DNA of 37,815 nt from JBBTWG01 sp038062935 (GCA_038062935.1 JBBTWG010000031.1:1-37815); one strand, 5' to 3'. Counted from the first letter of the stretch, positions 1 to 9,934 are shown. Notes: a model not told the origin generated them from the letters alone. Made by a program: numbers and translations.

Positions 1-3000
1 ACAGAGTTGATTCGGGCGCTTCAAAGTATGATCGATCTCCTGGAATCTCCTCCAGAACATATTTCAAAAATCTTGTATGGCGACGATGAGCCAGAGGGAG
101 AGACCGAAAAACCAGGAACTCCAGAAGTCGCGAACGAAAATCACAATGTCATTCCAGATCCTGTGGAAACAGTAGAAGATATCAAGAAGGCCGAGCTTGT
201 TTCTCGGAATATTGTGAATAAATACGGTCGCGCTCCAGCAAAAGGAGAAAAAGATCTTCATTGGAAAAATGAAAAAAAGCCGCTCTCGGGAGAAGAAGTC
301 GCAAAATATGAAAAATTCGCAAAATTCATGGAAGTGCAGGGAAAAGTACTGAAGAGCGTCCAGGATAAAACAGGAAAAATCGCCAGAAAACTCGAGGAGG
401 AATTACACGCAAACAAAGGCAAGCCAAATCAGGAGGCGATGGAAGACAAACTCGAAAGAGAAACAACGGCGCTGCTCGACGTTCTCCTGGAAGAAAGCAA
501 CGCACTCGGGAAATCAATAGGAGCAACAGAAAAAGGCGGACAAGCCCTCTTCCTGTATACGCTCGGCATAGAAAATCTCCCAGGGGCATACGACAAACTT
601 TCGAATGTGATCCAGCTCGAAATGGTGCCTTCCGTCCGAAAAGGAAAAGAAGTTTTCAAAGAAGTGCACGAGGATGGAAAACAAAAAACAGAAAAACTTT
701 CGGATTTCCTCGGCAAACCAGAACATATGGGATATGGAGACCAGATGGTCGAAAATACCCACGAAGTACTTTTGAAAGTATATAGGGGTTTGGGAAAAGA
801 GCTCGGCCTCGATCTGTCTCAATGCAGAGATGTTTTGATAGGAGTGATCAAGACGCGTGGCGGAGCGCCAATAAAAATAGGTGAAAAAACAGTTTCAGAA
901 GTAGATGCAAAGAAAATCTATACCGCATTTCTGGTGATGAAAGAAAGTCACCTCGGAGAAAAAGAAGCACTTCAGCTCCTCATCGCATTCCGTGAAAAAC
1001 CACCATTTGTCTATGACTTGCGCAATACAGGAAGTGGATGGGCGATCACCGGCAGCAAAAAAGAAGGTATTGGTGTCCTCGAAGATTTCTGTCTCGACGG
1101 CATGATCTACAATGAACTTCGCCAAAAACTCGGGATGACAAAGGTGGCATTCAACGGATTTATCCAAAGAGTTGCGCCGCAGTTCGAAACGCTCAGAAGC
1201 GTCATCCAACAGGGTGGAACACCACCAGAAGGCTTCACGCCAGAAGATATCAAAAAATTCAAAGAACTCATGGCGATTCCGCTCTGGGTTGATAAAGTTG
1301 GCCATGCCTACAAGCACGCCATCTATGATTCAGAAGAACGCGAAGTACCAATGATCGATAAGCTGCAGGGCCCCGATACCAAGAAATTGGATGTCATTTT
1401 TGTGAACATCGAAGAAAAACTCAGCAGAATTGCCGAGCGTCTCGCCGACGAACGCCTAGACCAGGAACTCAAAGAACGAGGTCCACAAGGATGGAAACAG
1501 CTCTGGCGTCTGGATAAAATTATCAGCAAATTCTGGATGCGCAACGCTGCGGTCGCATACCGTGAGAAGTACATCGAAGAATTTAAAAAACGTCTCAAAG
1601 AAGATCCAAAATATAGAACAGAGCTCATGCAGCTCAACAGACCAGAAGTAAAGGGAACAGATAAAATTCCTGCAGAAGGCGTTCGTGAAAACCTCAACGG
1701 TGAACTCGACGCAATCGCCGAACGTTTCGGAATTGCATTGCATGGGGACAGAAATGCATTCCTTACCAATAATGAGACTATTGAAGATGTCACCACCCAG
1801 CAGATTCAGGCCAGCATCAAAAATCTGTGCCAGAGCTATGCTCGTGGCGCCATCGATGATGCTCAATTCCGTCAGGGAATGAAGCCAATCATCCAGCAAA
1901 TCCAGGCAGCGAAAGGAACGAACGATGAAATCATCGGATTCCTCGAAGAGACACAGGACAGAGGGTCAACAGATCCTGCAACTATGGAGAAGAAAGAAGG
2001 TCTCCTCGATAAACTCAAAGCGCACCGCGCAGGTCTCATCGCTCTCGATCTCGACAACATGAGAATTCACCTCGGAACGGCGAAAAACGTCGATGTGAAG
2101 ACGCAAGCAAAAGATCTCAACTGGAGCGACAGTACGTCCAGAAAAATGGTGGAAAGTTTACAAAGAAATAAAGTCCTTGGAAGATTCGTGAATCCAGCAA
2201 CCCTCGGCATCATGGGTTTCGGTCTCGCAAACATCACAGCATCCATCGCCACCTCCAAAACACTCCGATGGTCAGCCTTTGCGCTCGCACCATTTGGTGG
2301 TCCAGCCATGTGGGCGATCGCCGCCGGATGTCTCACCGGAGGTGTCTTCTCTGCCGTCCGAAAAAACAAAGAAACCCTCTACCACAAAGCGCAAAAAGAA
2401 CGACGAGATGCTCTCGACTATCGTCCAGACAACGACCAAAAAGGTCTCAATCCAAACCAACCAGATGCGAAGAGATTCGAACGACGCATGGAGTCAACAC
2501 TCTATACAAAAGTTCTCGCCACAGATTTGACCAACGACATCCAGAACGCAATCACAGCAAACGACTACAACGCACTCTCGGTCGCCCTCGGAAAAGCGAT
2601 CGCCCTCAACACGATTTCAGAAAATGATCGCATCGATCTCATTAAATTTGACGGTGAAATGAAAGTAGAAGAACAGCGTCTCGCGCTCGTGAGAGCGATC
2701 GACGCAGGAAAGAGGGCAATGCGAAGTTTAGCAACAGGACGTGATTACATCATGGACCTCCAGCAATCCACCGCCAACGAAGAAACCCAAGTTCGTAGCG
2801 ATATGGGCACCGCCGAAGGCAAATTTCAGAAATTCAAACGAGGAGAAAATTGGAAAGCAGCAGGGATAGGAGCTGCATTCGGAGCCGGAGCCTCCGCCGC
2901 ACTCACGGGCATCGGTCACCTCGCCGGATGGACCGACGGACATGTCAATACCGCCGCAACAAAAAACCTAACGGAACATGGACCTCTCTCAAAAGGTGAC

Positions 3001-5403
3001 ATGCTCCGAACACTGAAGGTCGCTGGACTTTCACAACAGGAAGTCAATAGACTCGCATTCGATGCCCACGGAAAGCCAACAGCAGCAACGCTCGATTTCC
3101 TCCGTTCCAAAAATATCAGTATCCAGGAAATTGTACAGCCGCCAGTCACCACGACCCAATCCGTGCAACACATCATTAATGGCGGTGGACAAATGAAATC
3201 AGCAGATCTCATTAGGGAGATGAGGGCACGTGGGGTCAACTTTGGTCAAGGCGATCTCGACGCGCAGGGACACATCACTCAAGGCGGTCTCGCAAAAATA
3301 CACGCCGCAAAAATACAGATTCACGAAGTTTCGACAAGTTCGATCGCACCGATCAACGGTGGCGCACAAATGACATCAGCCCAATTAATTCAAGAAATGA
3401 ACACTCGTGGAGTCGGAGTGACAGCAGGCGATTTCGACGCACAAGGACGCCTCACTTCAGCAGGCTTGCTCAAGGCGCAAAATGCAGGAATACAGGTCCA
3501 TGAAGCGACCGTCAGCACGACAATCACAGGAGCTCCAGTGATCACCACGACACCAGTCGCCGGTGGCATGCAGATGCCATCGAGCCAATTTATCACTGAA
3601 ATGCAGGCACGTGGAGTGACTCTCACCGGAAGCGATTTCGACGCACAAGGACACCTCACTTCAGCAGCATTGGGAAGAATACATGCAGCAGGAATCAATG
3701 TTCAGGAGCACGTCGTTGTTGGCCCAGTGACCGGAAGTAAAATAGATGCACTTCGACAGGATGGATTTGAGAGAATCAAGGGAATTCATTTCAACGGACA
3801 CCGTCCGAAGCATATCCTCGATGAACTCCGTGTTCATTGGATTGGAAAGCCAGAAATCAGACCCGATGGATATTGCCATTTCAGCATGCGTGACATGGTG
3901 AATAGGAACCTCACGCATACAAGGATGCCATCAGGCGTCACCATCCCATCCGATCCGACAAAATTCAAAGCCGGACTCGAGGTCAAGGTCAACGGCAAAA
4001 TCATGTGGAAATTCTTCACACCCGACAGCAACGGAGAAATCAAAATTCCAAAAGAATATTTCGATGGAAACGTCGGACGCGTCCGAGGAGCAGTCATGCC
4101 AGGTCTGAAAACCTACGGCATCGCCACCGGATTTGACGACAAAAACGGAACATACCAGGTATTGGCTTCAGTAAGAGGAAAAAATGATTACATGCCAACC
4201 CAGACTCACGAAGTTCAATTCTCAGGACAGCACACGACCACAGAATTCACCGGCAAGAAAGTCGTCGATAGTACAGCATTCACCGCTGCCGAGAAGAAGA
4301 CAACATTCGAATTTACAGGAGAGCAGACTCTTCAGAAGAAATTAACAGAATCCGGAGAAGTTCTCTACACCGCAACACAGGAAGTTACAGAAAAAGTAGG
4401 AGATTACATGGCAGTGGCCCCAATAGTGGCATCCCCAATGAGTCATTTGGAATATGGGGAGAAGAAGAAACCACAACCACAACCACCGGAACCACCTCCA
4501 GTAACCCCGGAACCACCTCCAGTAACCCCGGAACCACCAAACGATGGACCAAATTACGATGATGACGTTGATTATGATGATGAGGATGACATCGATTACG
4601 ACGATCCAGATAAGGACAAGGATCCAGACAAGGGTGGGGATTATGATGATGCAGAGCCAGAACCACAACCAGAACCAGGCTATGAGGAGGAACCTCTTTA
4701 TGAAGACGTCGAAGCCCACAGAAAGGATCCCGAAATCATCGAATCAATAAACAGACCCGGAGAAGAAGGAAAAAATAAAGAAAATGGCGAAGGGAGAGAT
4801 AAAATTTTAAGAGGGTTTCAAAAACTCTATGCATCACTCGCACAAATCGACAGAGCCGAGGGTCAGAAGCCAGAGATTGATGATGAAGAATTTACAAGAG
4901 TATTCAGTGAAGCGTTCATGCTCGCACACAATTTCAGTCTCAGAAGTATAGAAGCATTGGCTCAACAAAGAGGCATAGAAACGGAAAAATTCATCAAAAA
5001 ATTAACCGAAAACCTCAAGAAAATGCGGGACATAATGGAATATTACTACTCAAATCTAGAAAAAAACGATCCAATCGCACTGGGCATCAAAGACAGCTTG
5101 GAGGATGCAGGCATTACAGTACACGAAGCATTTTCAGCAGCAAATATGCTCCTGCGAAATATCACATCTGCCGTGACGCCAAAAGATAAAGAAGAGGACT
5201 GGCGCATATCAGTAGATGCTCCAAAACCACTAAAAGTTGATGTGGGGCCTACGGCAAAAAAAGGAGCCAAAAGCAGAGATACTGACTACGATGTAGACGT
5301 CAACTATGCTCCAAAAGAAGCAGCGGAAGATTACAAAGGAGCGGATAAAGGGGTAGAACAAGGAAAACTCGAAGTAGATTATGACGACCGAGAAGCACTA
5401 TAA
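1..5403 (+). CDS. Giant helical membrane-associated protein with internal repeats and acidic tail (5' end open)
   Basis: The frame is open to the left edge, so the true start may lie outside; internal candidates are TTG at 7 and ATG at 28. Numbering below is from 7 (1798 codons). Residues 1-725 look helical, charged and coiled-coil-like. Residues about 728-785 hold a hydrophobic hairpin rich in Gly/Ala, and about 948-975 a further hydrophobic Gly/Ala segment. Four copies of a roughly 46-residue repeat occupy about 995-1236. A possible beta domain follows (about 1245-1480), then a proline-rich linker (about 1489-1515) and a very acidic Asp/Tyr-rich stretch (about 1516-1570). The C-terminal helical part ends in more Asp-Tyr motifs. 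There is no N-terminal signal peptide in the visible part. I do not recognise a family. The order of hydrophobic segments resembles that of the 12814-16305 protein, and both are followed by a DUF5663-like gene. A scaffold, surface or tape-measure-like role is possible but unproven. Confidence 0.85.
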   Translation, partial: TELIRALQSMIDLLESPPEHISKILYGDDEPEGETEKPGTPEVANENHNVIPDPVETVEDIKKAELVSRNIVNKYGRAPAKGEKDLHWKNEKKPLSGEEVAKYEKFAKFMEVQGKVLKSVQDKTGKIARKLEEELHANKGKPNQEAMEDKLERETTALLDVLLEESNALGKSIGATEKGGQALFLYTLGIENLPGAYDKLSNVIQLEMVPSVRKGKEVFKEVHEDGKQKTEKLSDFLGKPEHMGYGDQMVENTHEVLLKVYRGLGKELGLDLSQCRDVLIGVIKTRGGAPIKIGEKTVSEVDAKKIYTAFLVMKESHLGEKEALQLLIAFREKPPFVYDLRNTGSGWAITGSKKEGIGVLEDFCLDGMIYNELRQKLGMTKVAFNGFIQRVAPQFETLRSVIQQGGTPPEGFTPEDIKKFKELMAIPLWVDKVGHAYKHAIYDSEEREVPMIDKLQGPDTKKLDVIFVNIEEKLSRIAERLADERLDQELKERGPQGWKQLWRLDKIISKFWMRNAAVAYREKYIEEFKKRLKEDPKYRTELMQLNRPEVKGTDKIPAEGVRENLNGELDAIAERFGIALHGDRNAFLTNNETIEDVTTQQIQASIKNLCQSYARGAIDDAQFRQGMKPIIQQIQAAKGTNDEIIGFLEETQDRGSTDPATMEKKEGLLDKLKAHRAGLIALDLDNMRIHLGTAKNVDVKTQAKDLNWSDSTSRKMVESLQRNKVLGRFVNPATLGIMGFGLANITASIATSKTLRWSAFALAPFGGPAMWAIAAGCLTGGVFSAVRKNKETLYHKAQKERRDALDYRPDNDQKGLNPNQPDAKRFERRMESTLYTKVLATDLTNDIQNAITANDYNALSVALGKAIALNTISENDRIDLIKFDGEMKVEEQRLALVRAIDAGKRAMRSLATGRDYIMDLQQSTANEETQVRSDMGTAEGKFQKFKRGENWKAAGIGAAFGAGASAALTGIGHLAGWTDGHVNTAATKNLTEHGPLSKGDMLRTLKVAGLSQQEVNRLAFDAHGKPTAATLDFLRSKNISIQEIVQPPVTTTQSVQHIINGGGQMKSADLIREMRARGVNFGQGDLDAQGHITQGGLAKIHAAKIQIHEVSTSSIAPINGGAQMTSAQLIQEMNTRGVGVTAGDFDAQGRLTSAGLLKAQNAGIQVHEATVSTTITGAPVITTTPVAGGMQMPSSQFITEMQARGVTLTGSDFDAQGHLTSAALGRIHAAGINVQEHVVVGPVTGSKIDALRQDGFERIKGIHFNGHRPKHILDELRVHWIGKPEIRPDGYCHFSMRDMVNRNLTHTRMPSGVTIPSDPTKFKAGLEVKVNGKIMWKFFTPDSNGEIKIPKEYFDGNVGRVRGAVMPGLKTYGIATGFDDKNGTYQVLASVRGKNDYMPTQTHEVQFSGQHTTTEFTGKKVVDSTAFTAAEKKTTFEFTGEQTLQKKLTESGEVLYTATQEVTEKVGDYMAVAPIVASPMSHLEYGEKKKPQPQPPEPPPVTPEPPPVTPEPPNDGPNYDDDVDYDDEDDIDYDDPDKDKDPDKGGDYDDAEPEPQPEPGYEEEPLYEDVEAHRKDPEIIESINRPGEEGKNKENGEGRDKILRGFQKLYASLAQIDRAEGQKPEIDDEEFTRVFSEAFMLAHNFSLRSIEALAQQRGIETEKFIKKLTENLKKMRDIMEYYYSNLEKNDPIALGIKDSLEDAGITVHEAFSAANMLLRNITSAVTPKDKEEDWRISVDAPKPLKVDVGPTAKKGAKSRDTDYDVDVNYAPKEAAEDYKGADKGVEQGKLEVDYDDREAL
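2989..3714 (+). repeat. Four tandem ~46-aa protein repeats inside the giant gene
   Basis: Units begin near residues 995, 1063, 1122 and 1190 of the giant protein. Each has the pattern S-x-x-L/F-I-x-E-M-x-x-R-G-V, then D-F/L-D-A-Q-G-x-L/I-T, then a helix ending A-x-I-x-V-H/Q-E. The first unit is diverged. Units 2-4 are separated by Ser/Thr/Val/Pro-rich linkers of variable length. At DNA level units 3 and 4 share a 36-nt block (3428-3463 and 3632-3667) with a single mismatch, which points to recent duplication. The function of the unit is not known to me. Confidence 0.8.
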
Positions 5404-5426
5404 TACACAAAAAAATCACCAAATTT

Positions 5427-5738
5427 ATGGACCAACATATACACACATTTCTCCTCGAACTTCTTCATGACGCCGGACAAACAGATCTCGGATCCGAATT
5501 AGAAGAAGTGCTAATTCAAGATTTAGTCCCAAGATTGGAAGATCGATTGATCTTGACTGCTGTGCAGCACTTATCTTCACAGCAAGAACAGGAAGTGAAG
5601 AATATGTCAGAGTCGGGCAAAAATTCTGCAGAAATCATCGTATATCTCAAAAATCAAATTCCAAATTTTGAAGAACTCATATCTCAGGCGATGATTGATT
5701 TCCGGGAAGTTTATATCAATGCAAGTGAAACACGATAA
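5427..5738 (+). CDS. DUF5663-like small protein (copy 1)
   Basis: This is a 103-residue soluble helical protein with no signal peptide, starting at ATG 23 nt after the giant gene. It is about two-thirds identical by eye to the protein at 9970-10281, sharing ELLHDAGQTDLGS near the N-terminus, RLEDRL in the middle and DFREVYINAS at the end. The layout resembles what I recall as DUF5663, a small family of unknown function in CPR genomes. A third, more distant member lies at 16371-16715. Two of the three copies directly follow a giant helical protein, which suggests a partner or chaperone-like role; that is inference only. This copy is more A/T-rich than the 9970 copy. Confidence 0.85.
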   Translation: MDQHIHTFLLELLHDAGQTDLGSELEEVLIQDLVPRLEDRLILTAVQHLSSQQEQEVKNMSESGKNSAEIIVYLKNQIPNFEELISQAMIDFREVYINASETR

Positions 5739-5750
5739 TGCACAAATACA

Positions 5751-8081
5751 ATGACCCCAGGAGGCACAATCGACAGAAGTATTCTCAATAGAGATCCATC
5801 ATCTGGAGATAATGCCCCAGGGATGAGCAGGCAGGCAGTGGAGTCCACTCTATCGGCACTAGATAGTCTTCCAGTACCAGTAAGGGCTGGTTCCACAGAC
5901 CAAAATACAGTAAGAGTTATCCAAACTGCGCTCTATTTCACGGGGTTCTACACAGGACCCATAGACGGCATTTTTGAAGAAAATACAAGAGGGGCATTGA
6001 TGAATTTACAGTCCTCAGCGGGATTGATAGCAGGCCAGGCCAACGCTATCGGCGGTGGATTTGGACCAAAGACAAAAGAAGAGATAAAAAAAATACTTAT
6101 CAGAAAAGTCAAAGAGCTGGAAGTCAAAGAAGGCACAGGACAAAACAACGGAATTGTAGAAAAAATCTCACAAATGGGCGGTCTCAAAAGAGGTTCATCA
6201 GGAAAAAATGTTCAAACCCTGCAGGAAGCTCTGGCAGTTTTAGGATACTTCAACGGAAAGCAAAAAGGGAATTTCGGGCCAATAACAGAGGCAGCGGTAA
6301 TAAAGTTTCAATTAGACAAAGGATTGATTGCCAGCGGGGAGAGTAGGGTTGCGGGCATAGTCGGTCCAAATATGAGAAATGCGCTAAAAAAAGCGCTAGG
6401 TGTAAAAGAAGAAAGAGTCACTCTGGAACCAGAGTCAATTCAAGACATAAATGCAAGAACAAGAACGGAAGTATATATCAACAATAACTACCCGGAATAT
6501 AGGGAACTATTAAATGGAGAAAGAACTATAGCCTCCATCGGGCCCTTAGAAACATTCGTAAATACAAGAAACTACATAAATGGTTTCATGGATGATGTAA
6601 AACCCATTTCAAGAGTAGAGAGAGCACAATTGGCAGCAGCAAGATGTGAACATCAAACGCAATATCTACAAAGAATAACAGATAAATATGAAGTTACAAA
6701 AGCACGAGGCGACGCGCTAGCCGCACTCTACAGAATGAATGGAGCAACAAAAAGTTATTCTGAAGAGTTAGAAGATTTGAATAACCAAATACATAATCCG
6801 TTAAAACCAGAATGTAGGATGACGATAGTATTGCCGGCATACAAAGAGGAAAAAAATATTAAAAATACTTTGAAGGATTGGATTTCTCAACAGGGCAAGG
6901 ATGGAAAACCCCTCGATCCAGAATCTTTTGAAATAATTATCTTAATCAACAAGCCAAATGCTGCAGCCCAATTCGATAGTACAAAAGCAGAAATAGAGAA
7001 ATTTAAAAGAGAGCATCCTAAGTATAGTATCTTTGCTGTAGAAAAAACTTTCAATTTCTTGCCTCCCAAGAAAAAAGGTTCAGATGAAACAGGGACCGCG
7101 GATGTGAGGGTAAGAGGCAAGGATATCAAAGTTGCAAAAGGGACAGGGATGGGAATGATCTATAAAATGTGCGGAGACTTGGCAATTCTCAGAAATTCTA
7201 AAAGAATGAATGGAGCATCTGAAAAAGTAAAAGAAGTCAGCGCAGATCATCTAGTAAGAACTGGCGGAGCCGATGCATATAGCCGCAATCCAAGATTTTT
7301 AGGCAATATTCTCAGGACATTTGAAAGATATCCAACGCTCGATCAGTTAAAAAGTGAAGCAGATTTTCCACCAGATGTATTTGAAAAAATACCACTCATC
7401 CATATACTAGAAAGATTCAGACAAAGTATGAATAGGCTTTATACAGAGGGTTCTGCTGCCTATGGATTGGGAACATACAGGGCAGGATTATATGCTGAAG
7501 TCGGTGGATTTAACCTCGGACTGAATATTGCAGAGGAACTGAATTTATCGAATAGAATGAAGGCGGTAACTGCTGCTGGAAGAAAGCCAAATGTATACAA
7601 AACTACAACGATTAATGCCCTTGAAGATCCAAGAAGAAGAGTCTTAAGAGTTTTAAACGGTCGAAATACAGTTACGGAATATGATGATTTTGATAATAAT
7701 GAACTCGTAAGGGCATTTCAGGTAGCAAACATACCAACTACTCTTCCTGCAGAAGCAGTGTTAACAGAGAGAAATGCAGGTTATCACTTTACAACATGGC
7801 TTAACCATTTCATAAGAAAAGCACACGAAACAGGAGCAAAATTCAGAGGAAATTTTAAGGGAGCTTTTGAAACAATGAAAAAATATGCAACCGTGAGCTT
7901 GCTTGGAATGGGTTTTCAAATTGATGATTTCGAGATAGTACCGGGAAATGGAATCGATGATCCTGAAGGCCCAGGAAAGATCATTATCAAAAATTTATCT
8001 CACATAAAAGTCGAACTGGAAAAATATAAAAACACAGCAAAGCCTAATTGGATGCGAAAAATGCGAAATAGAAATTCTTAA
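5751..8081 (+). CDS. Two peptidoglycan-binding domains fused to a divergent family 2 glycosyltransferase
   Basis: The protein has 776 residues and starts at ATG 12 nt after the previous gene. PG_binding_1-type domains lie at about 50-115 and 147-215; each has V-x-x-x-Q/L near its start, then G-Y/F and N/G-F-G-P-x-T motifs. After a helical linker, a GT-A fold begins at about 357 with MTIVLPAYKEEKN and a following strand FEIIILINKPN, typical of GT2. The usual DxD is represented by GGADAYS (D508), so one acidic residue appears lost. The later acidic motif is AEELNLSNR (E595-E596) after VGGF. There is no signal peptide or membrane segment. GT2 enzymes act on nucleotide sugars in the cytoplasm and PGB domains normally act outside, so the combination is odd. 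The domain calls are firm; activity and sugar are unknown. Codon use (TTA, ATA, AGA) is A/T-biased. Confidence 0.85.
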   Translation: MTPGGTIDRSILNRDPSSGDNAPGMSRQAVESTLSALDSLPVPVRAGSTDQNTVRVIQTALYFTGFYTGPIDGIFEENTRGALMNLQSSAGLIAGQANAIGGGFGPKTKEEIKKILIRKVKELEVKEGTGQNNGIVEKISQMGGLKRGSSGKNVQTLQEALAVLGYFNGKQKGNFGPITEAAVIKFQLDKGLIASGESRVAGIVGPNMRNALKKALGVKEERVTLEPESIQDINARTRTEVYINNNYPEYRELLNGERTIASIGPLETFVNTRNYINGFMDDVKPISRVERAQLAAARCEHQTQYLQRITDKYEVTKARGDALAALYRMNGATKSYSEELEDLNNQIHNPLKPECRMTIVLPAYKEEKNIKNTLKDWISQQGKDGKPLDPESFEIIILINKPNAAAQFDSTKAEIEKFKREHPKYSIFAVEKTFNFLPPKKKGSDETGTADVRVRGKDIKVAKGTGMGMIYKMCGDLAILRNSKRMNGASEKVKEVSADHLVRTGGADAYSRNPRFLGNILRTFERYPTLDQLKSEADFPPDVFEKIPLIHILERFRQSMNRLYTEGSAAYGLGTYRAGLYAEVGGFNLGLNIAEELNLSNRMKAVTAAGRKPNVYKTTTINALEDPRRRVLRVLNGRNTVTEYDDFDNNELVRAFQVANIPTTLPAEAVLTERNAGYHFTTWLNHFIRKAHETGAKFRGNFKGAFETMKKYATVSLLGMGFQIDDFEIVPGNGIDDPEGPGKIIIKNLSHIKVELEKYKNTAKPNWMRKMRNRNS

Positions 8082-8090
8082 TGTATCTAT

Positions 8091-9902
8091 ATGGACTTAG
8101 ATGAAATAAAAGAAAGAGAAATTTCTCCAACCAGAACCGTTACCGGAAACAATGTTAATTATCGCTCAGTGGCTTCAACAAATGGGAATAAACCATTGGG
8201 TCAATTAAATCGTGGCGATAGAATAGAGGTAATATCAAAACATGGCCATTGGTTCAGGATAAAAAATCCAAGAGATCCAGAAGGTGAAGAAGTTTTTATA
8301 AGTGCTCAATACGTAGAAGATATAAGAGAAATGGAATCTGCCAGAGCAAAAGATACGGCTGTTGCAGATGGGACAAGAAGCACAAGTTTGGATGTCATGT
8401 GTGCACTCCATGGAGACCGAGTAGTGGTAGCAAATATAAATTATCGTTCTGAACCCACAATAAGTGAAACTTCCAAGTTGGGCCAATTGGAGAAAGGAAG
8501 CCTTGTAAGAGTACTCGGAACTGCAGGAGATTGGCTCAAAATACAGAATCCTGCAGATCCCAAGGGCGACGCGGTTTTTATAGCCAGCAAACATACAAAA
8601 ATAGAAGAACCGGGTTCTGAAATTGCAGATGAAAATGGACTCCCCATAGGGAAAAAAAACAAATACATCAACGTTAAAACACCTGAGCCTGCAGATTTAA
8701 TTCCAGCAAGAGGTGTTGATAAATATGGCAATATAGTCGCCATTAAATTAAAAAAACAAAGTTTAAAATCTTTTATAAAAAACCTCAAGGAAGCTGCCGC
8801 CAAAGAGGATATACATCTTCATCTCTGTTCAGGGTATCGAACTTTTAAGAGACAAGAGGATTTATATAAAATGAAAGGTGGTAATTGGTGCGAACCGCCA
8901 GGCTATTCAGAGCATCACCTTGGAACTACCATTGATTTGACGATGATAGAAAGGGAATCAAGGGGTTTTCTTTGGTTATTGAAAAATGCTTTTGAAGCAG
9001 GATGGATTCCATCGCAATATTTTATCCATACAGTCCCAAGAAAAGAAACTTGGCATTGGAGAAATGTAGGTGTAGAAGCGGCAAGAAAATTTAGAGAAAA
9101 GTATCGTGAATTAATAGATGCAGAAATTGCGGCCCTTGAAGATTTAAGGAAAAAAGGACGTCTGATGGAGAATAGAAATTTAACAGTACAAAATACAGCG
9201 CCTTACAGAAATAGTGAGGTGAGCATAGAAAGGATATCGAAAATTCTCGAAGAATATTTTTCACAGAATCTCAGTCGCCCATATGACACAAGTGCATCAG
9301 GAATAGATGGAAAAGCTTTGATGACATTCAGTCAGACTGGAGAAGCGCAAATATTAGATAATATCACCGGTCAAACGCATACCGTCAGTAGAAATAAGGC
9401 GAACGCTGCAACAGTAGTCGATCAGTTCGGAAGGACAAAACAGCTCACGGGAAAACCAGCAGTATGCACAGACATCGTTATGGAATACCTTCATAAAACA
9501 GGCTTGCCATCACCCCTCGCAAATCGTAGTACAGCTCTTTTTGAGCAGTATGTACAAAGACGGCCTGAATCATTTGTCTTTATTCCACACAATCTTTCAT
9601 TTCCTGGGTATGGGAAAAGGATAAATCTTAGAGTAAAGTGTCAAGTTGGAGATATTATGACAACTTCTAAAAATGCTGGCAGACATATATTTATTGTAAG
9701 CAAAATAGACGCCGAAGGGTTTCCAACCGAAGTTATTGATTCATCTGCAGTAAATCAGGGCGTTGGAAAGCGGCCATTTTTAGGGCAAAGTGCCCAGACC
9801 GATGAACTCACAGATTTTAAAGGGAAAAAACGATCTAAAGCAGTTTTTGATACAGGGATTACACTGAACAGCATAATAAGGCCGCGATATCCAGAGAGTT
9901 AA
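8091..9902 (+). CDS. SH3b-SH3b-VanY carboxypeptidase (M15B)-NlpC/P60-like cell-wall hydrolase
   Basis: The protein has 603 residues. Two bacterial SH3 domains (about 12-80 and 100-168) each carry the pattern V-N/I-N-Y-R-S, L-x-x-G, V-x-x-x-G-x-W-x-x-I. A D-Ala-D-Ala carboxypeptidase domain follows (about 195-345), with SGYR at 247-250, the zinc motif S273-x-H275-x-x-G278-x-T280-x-D282, and E319-T-W-H322. The C-terminal domain (about 360-600) has a Cys-Thr-Asp helix start (C459) and a GDIM...GRHIFIVS strand (H532), consistent with an NlpC/P60 or CHAP cysteine peptidase. The M15 domain would trim D-Ala from stem peptides; the second enzyme would cut a peptide or amide bond in peptidoglycan. There is no signal peptide, so export by a non-Sec route, lysis or a cytoplasmic role must be invoked. 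It lies 9 nt after the PGB-glycosyltransferase gene, likely in one operon. Confidence 0.85.
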   Translation: MDLDEIKEREISPTRTVTGNNVNYRSVASTNGNKPLGQLNRGDRIEVISKHGHWFRIKNPRDPEGEEVFISAQYVEDIREMESARAKDTAVADGTRSTSLDVMCALHGDRVVVANINYRSEPTISETSKLGQLEKGSLVRVLGTAGDWLKIQNPADPKGDAVFIASKHTKIEEPGSEIADENGLPIGKKNKYINVKTPEPADLIPARGVDKYGNIVAIKLKKQSLKSFIKNLKEAAAKEDIHLHLCSGYRTFKRQEDLYKMKGGNWCEPPGYSEHHLGTTIDLTMIERESRGFLWLLKNAFEAGWIPSQYFIHTVPRKETWHWRNVGVEAARKFREKYRELIDAEIAALEDLRKKGRLMENRNLTVQNTAPYRNSEVSIERISKILEEYFSQNLSRPYDTSASGIDGKALMTFSQTGEAQILDNITGQTHTVSRNKANAATVVDQFGRTKQLTGKPAVCTDIVMEYLHKTGLPSPLANRSTALFEQYVQRRPESFVFIPHNLSFPGYGKRINLRVKCQVGDIMTTSKNAGRHIFIVSKIDAEGFPTEVIDSSAVNQGVGKRPFLGQSAQTDELTDFKGKKRSKAVFDTGITLNSIIRPRYPES

Positions 9903-9934
9903 AAACGAAATAAATTTTCAGAGATTAAATATCA

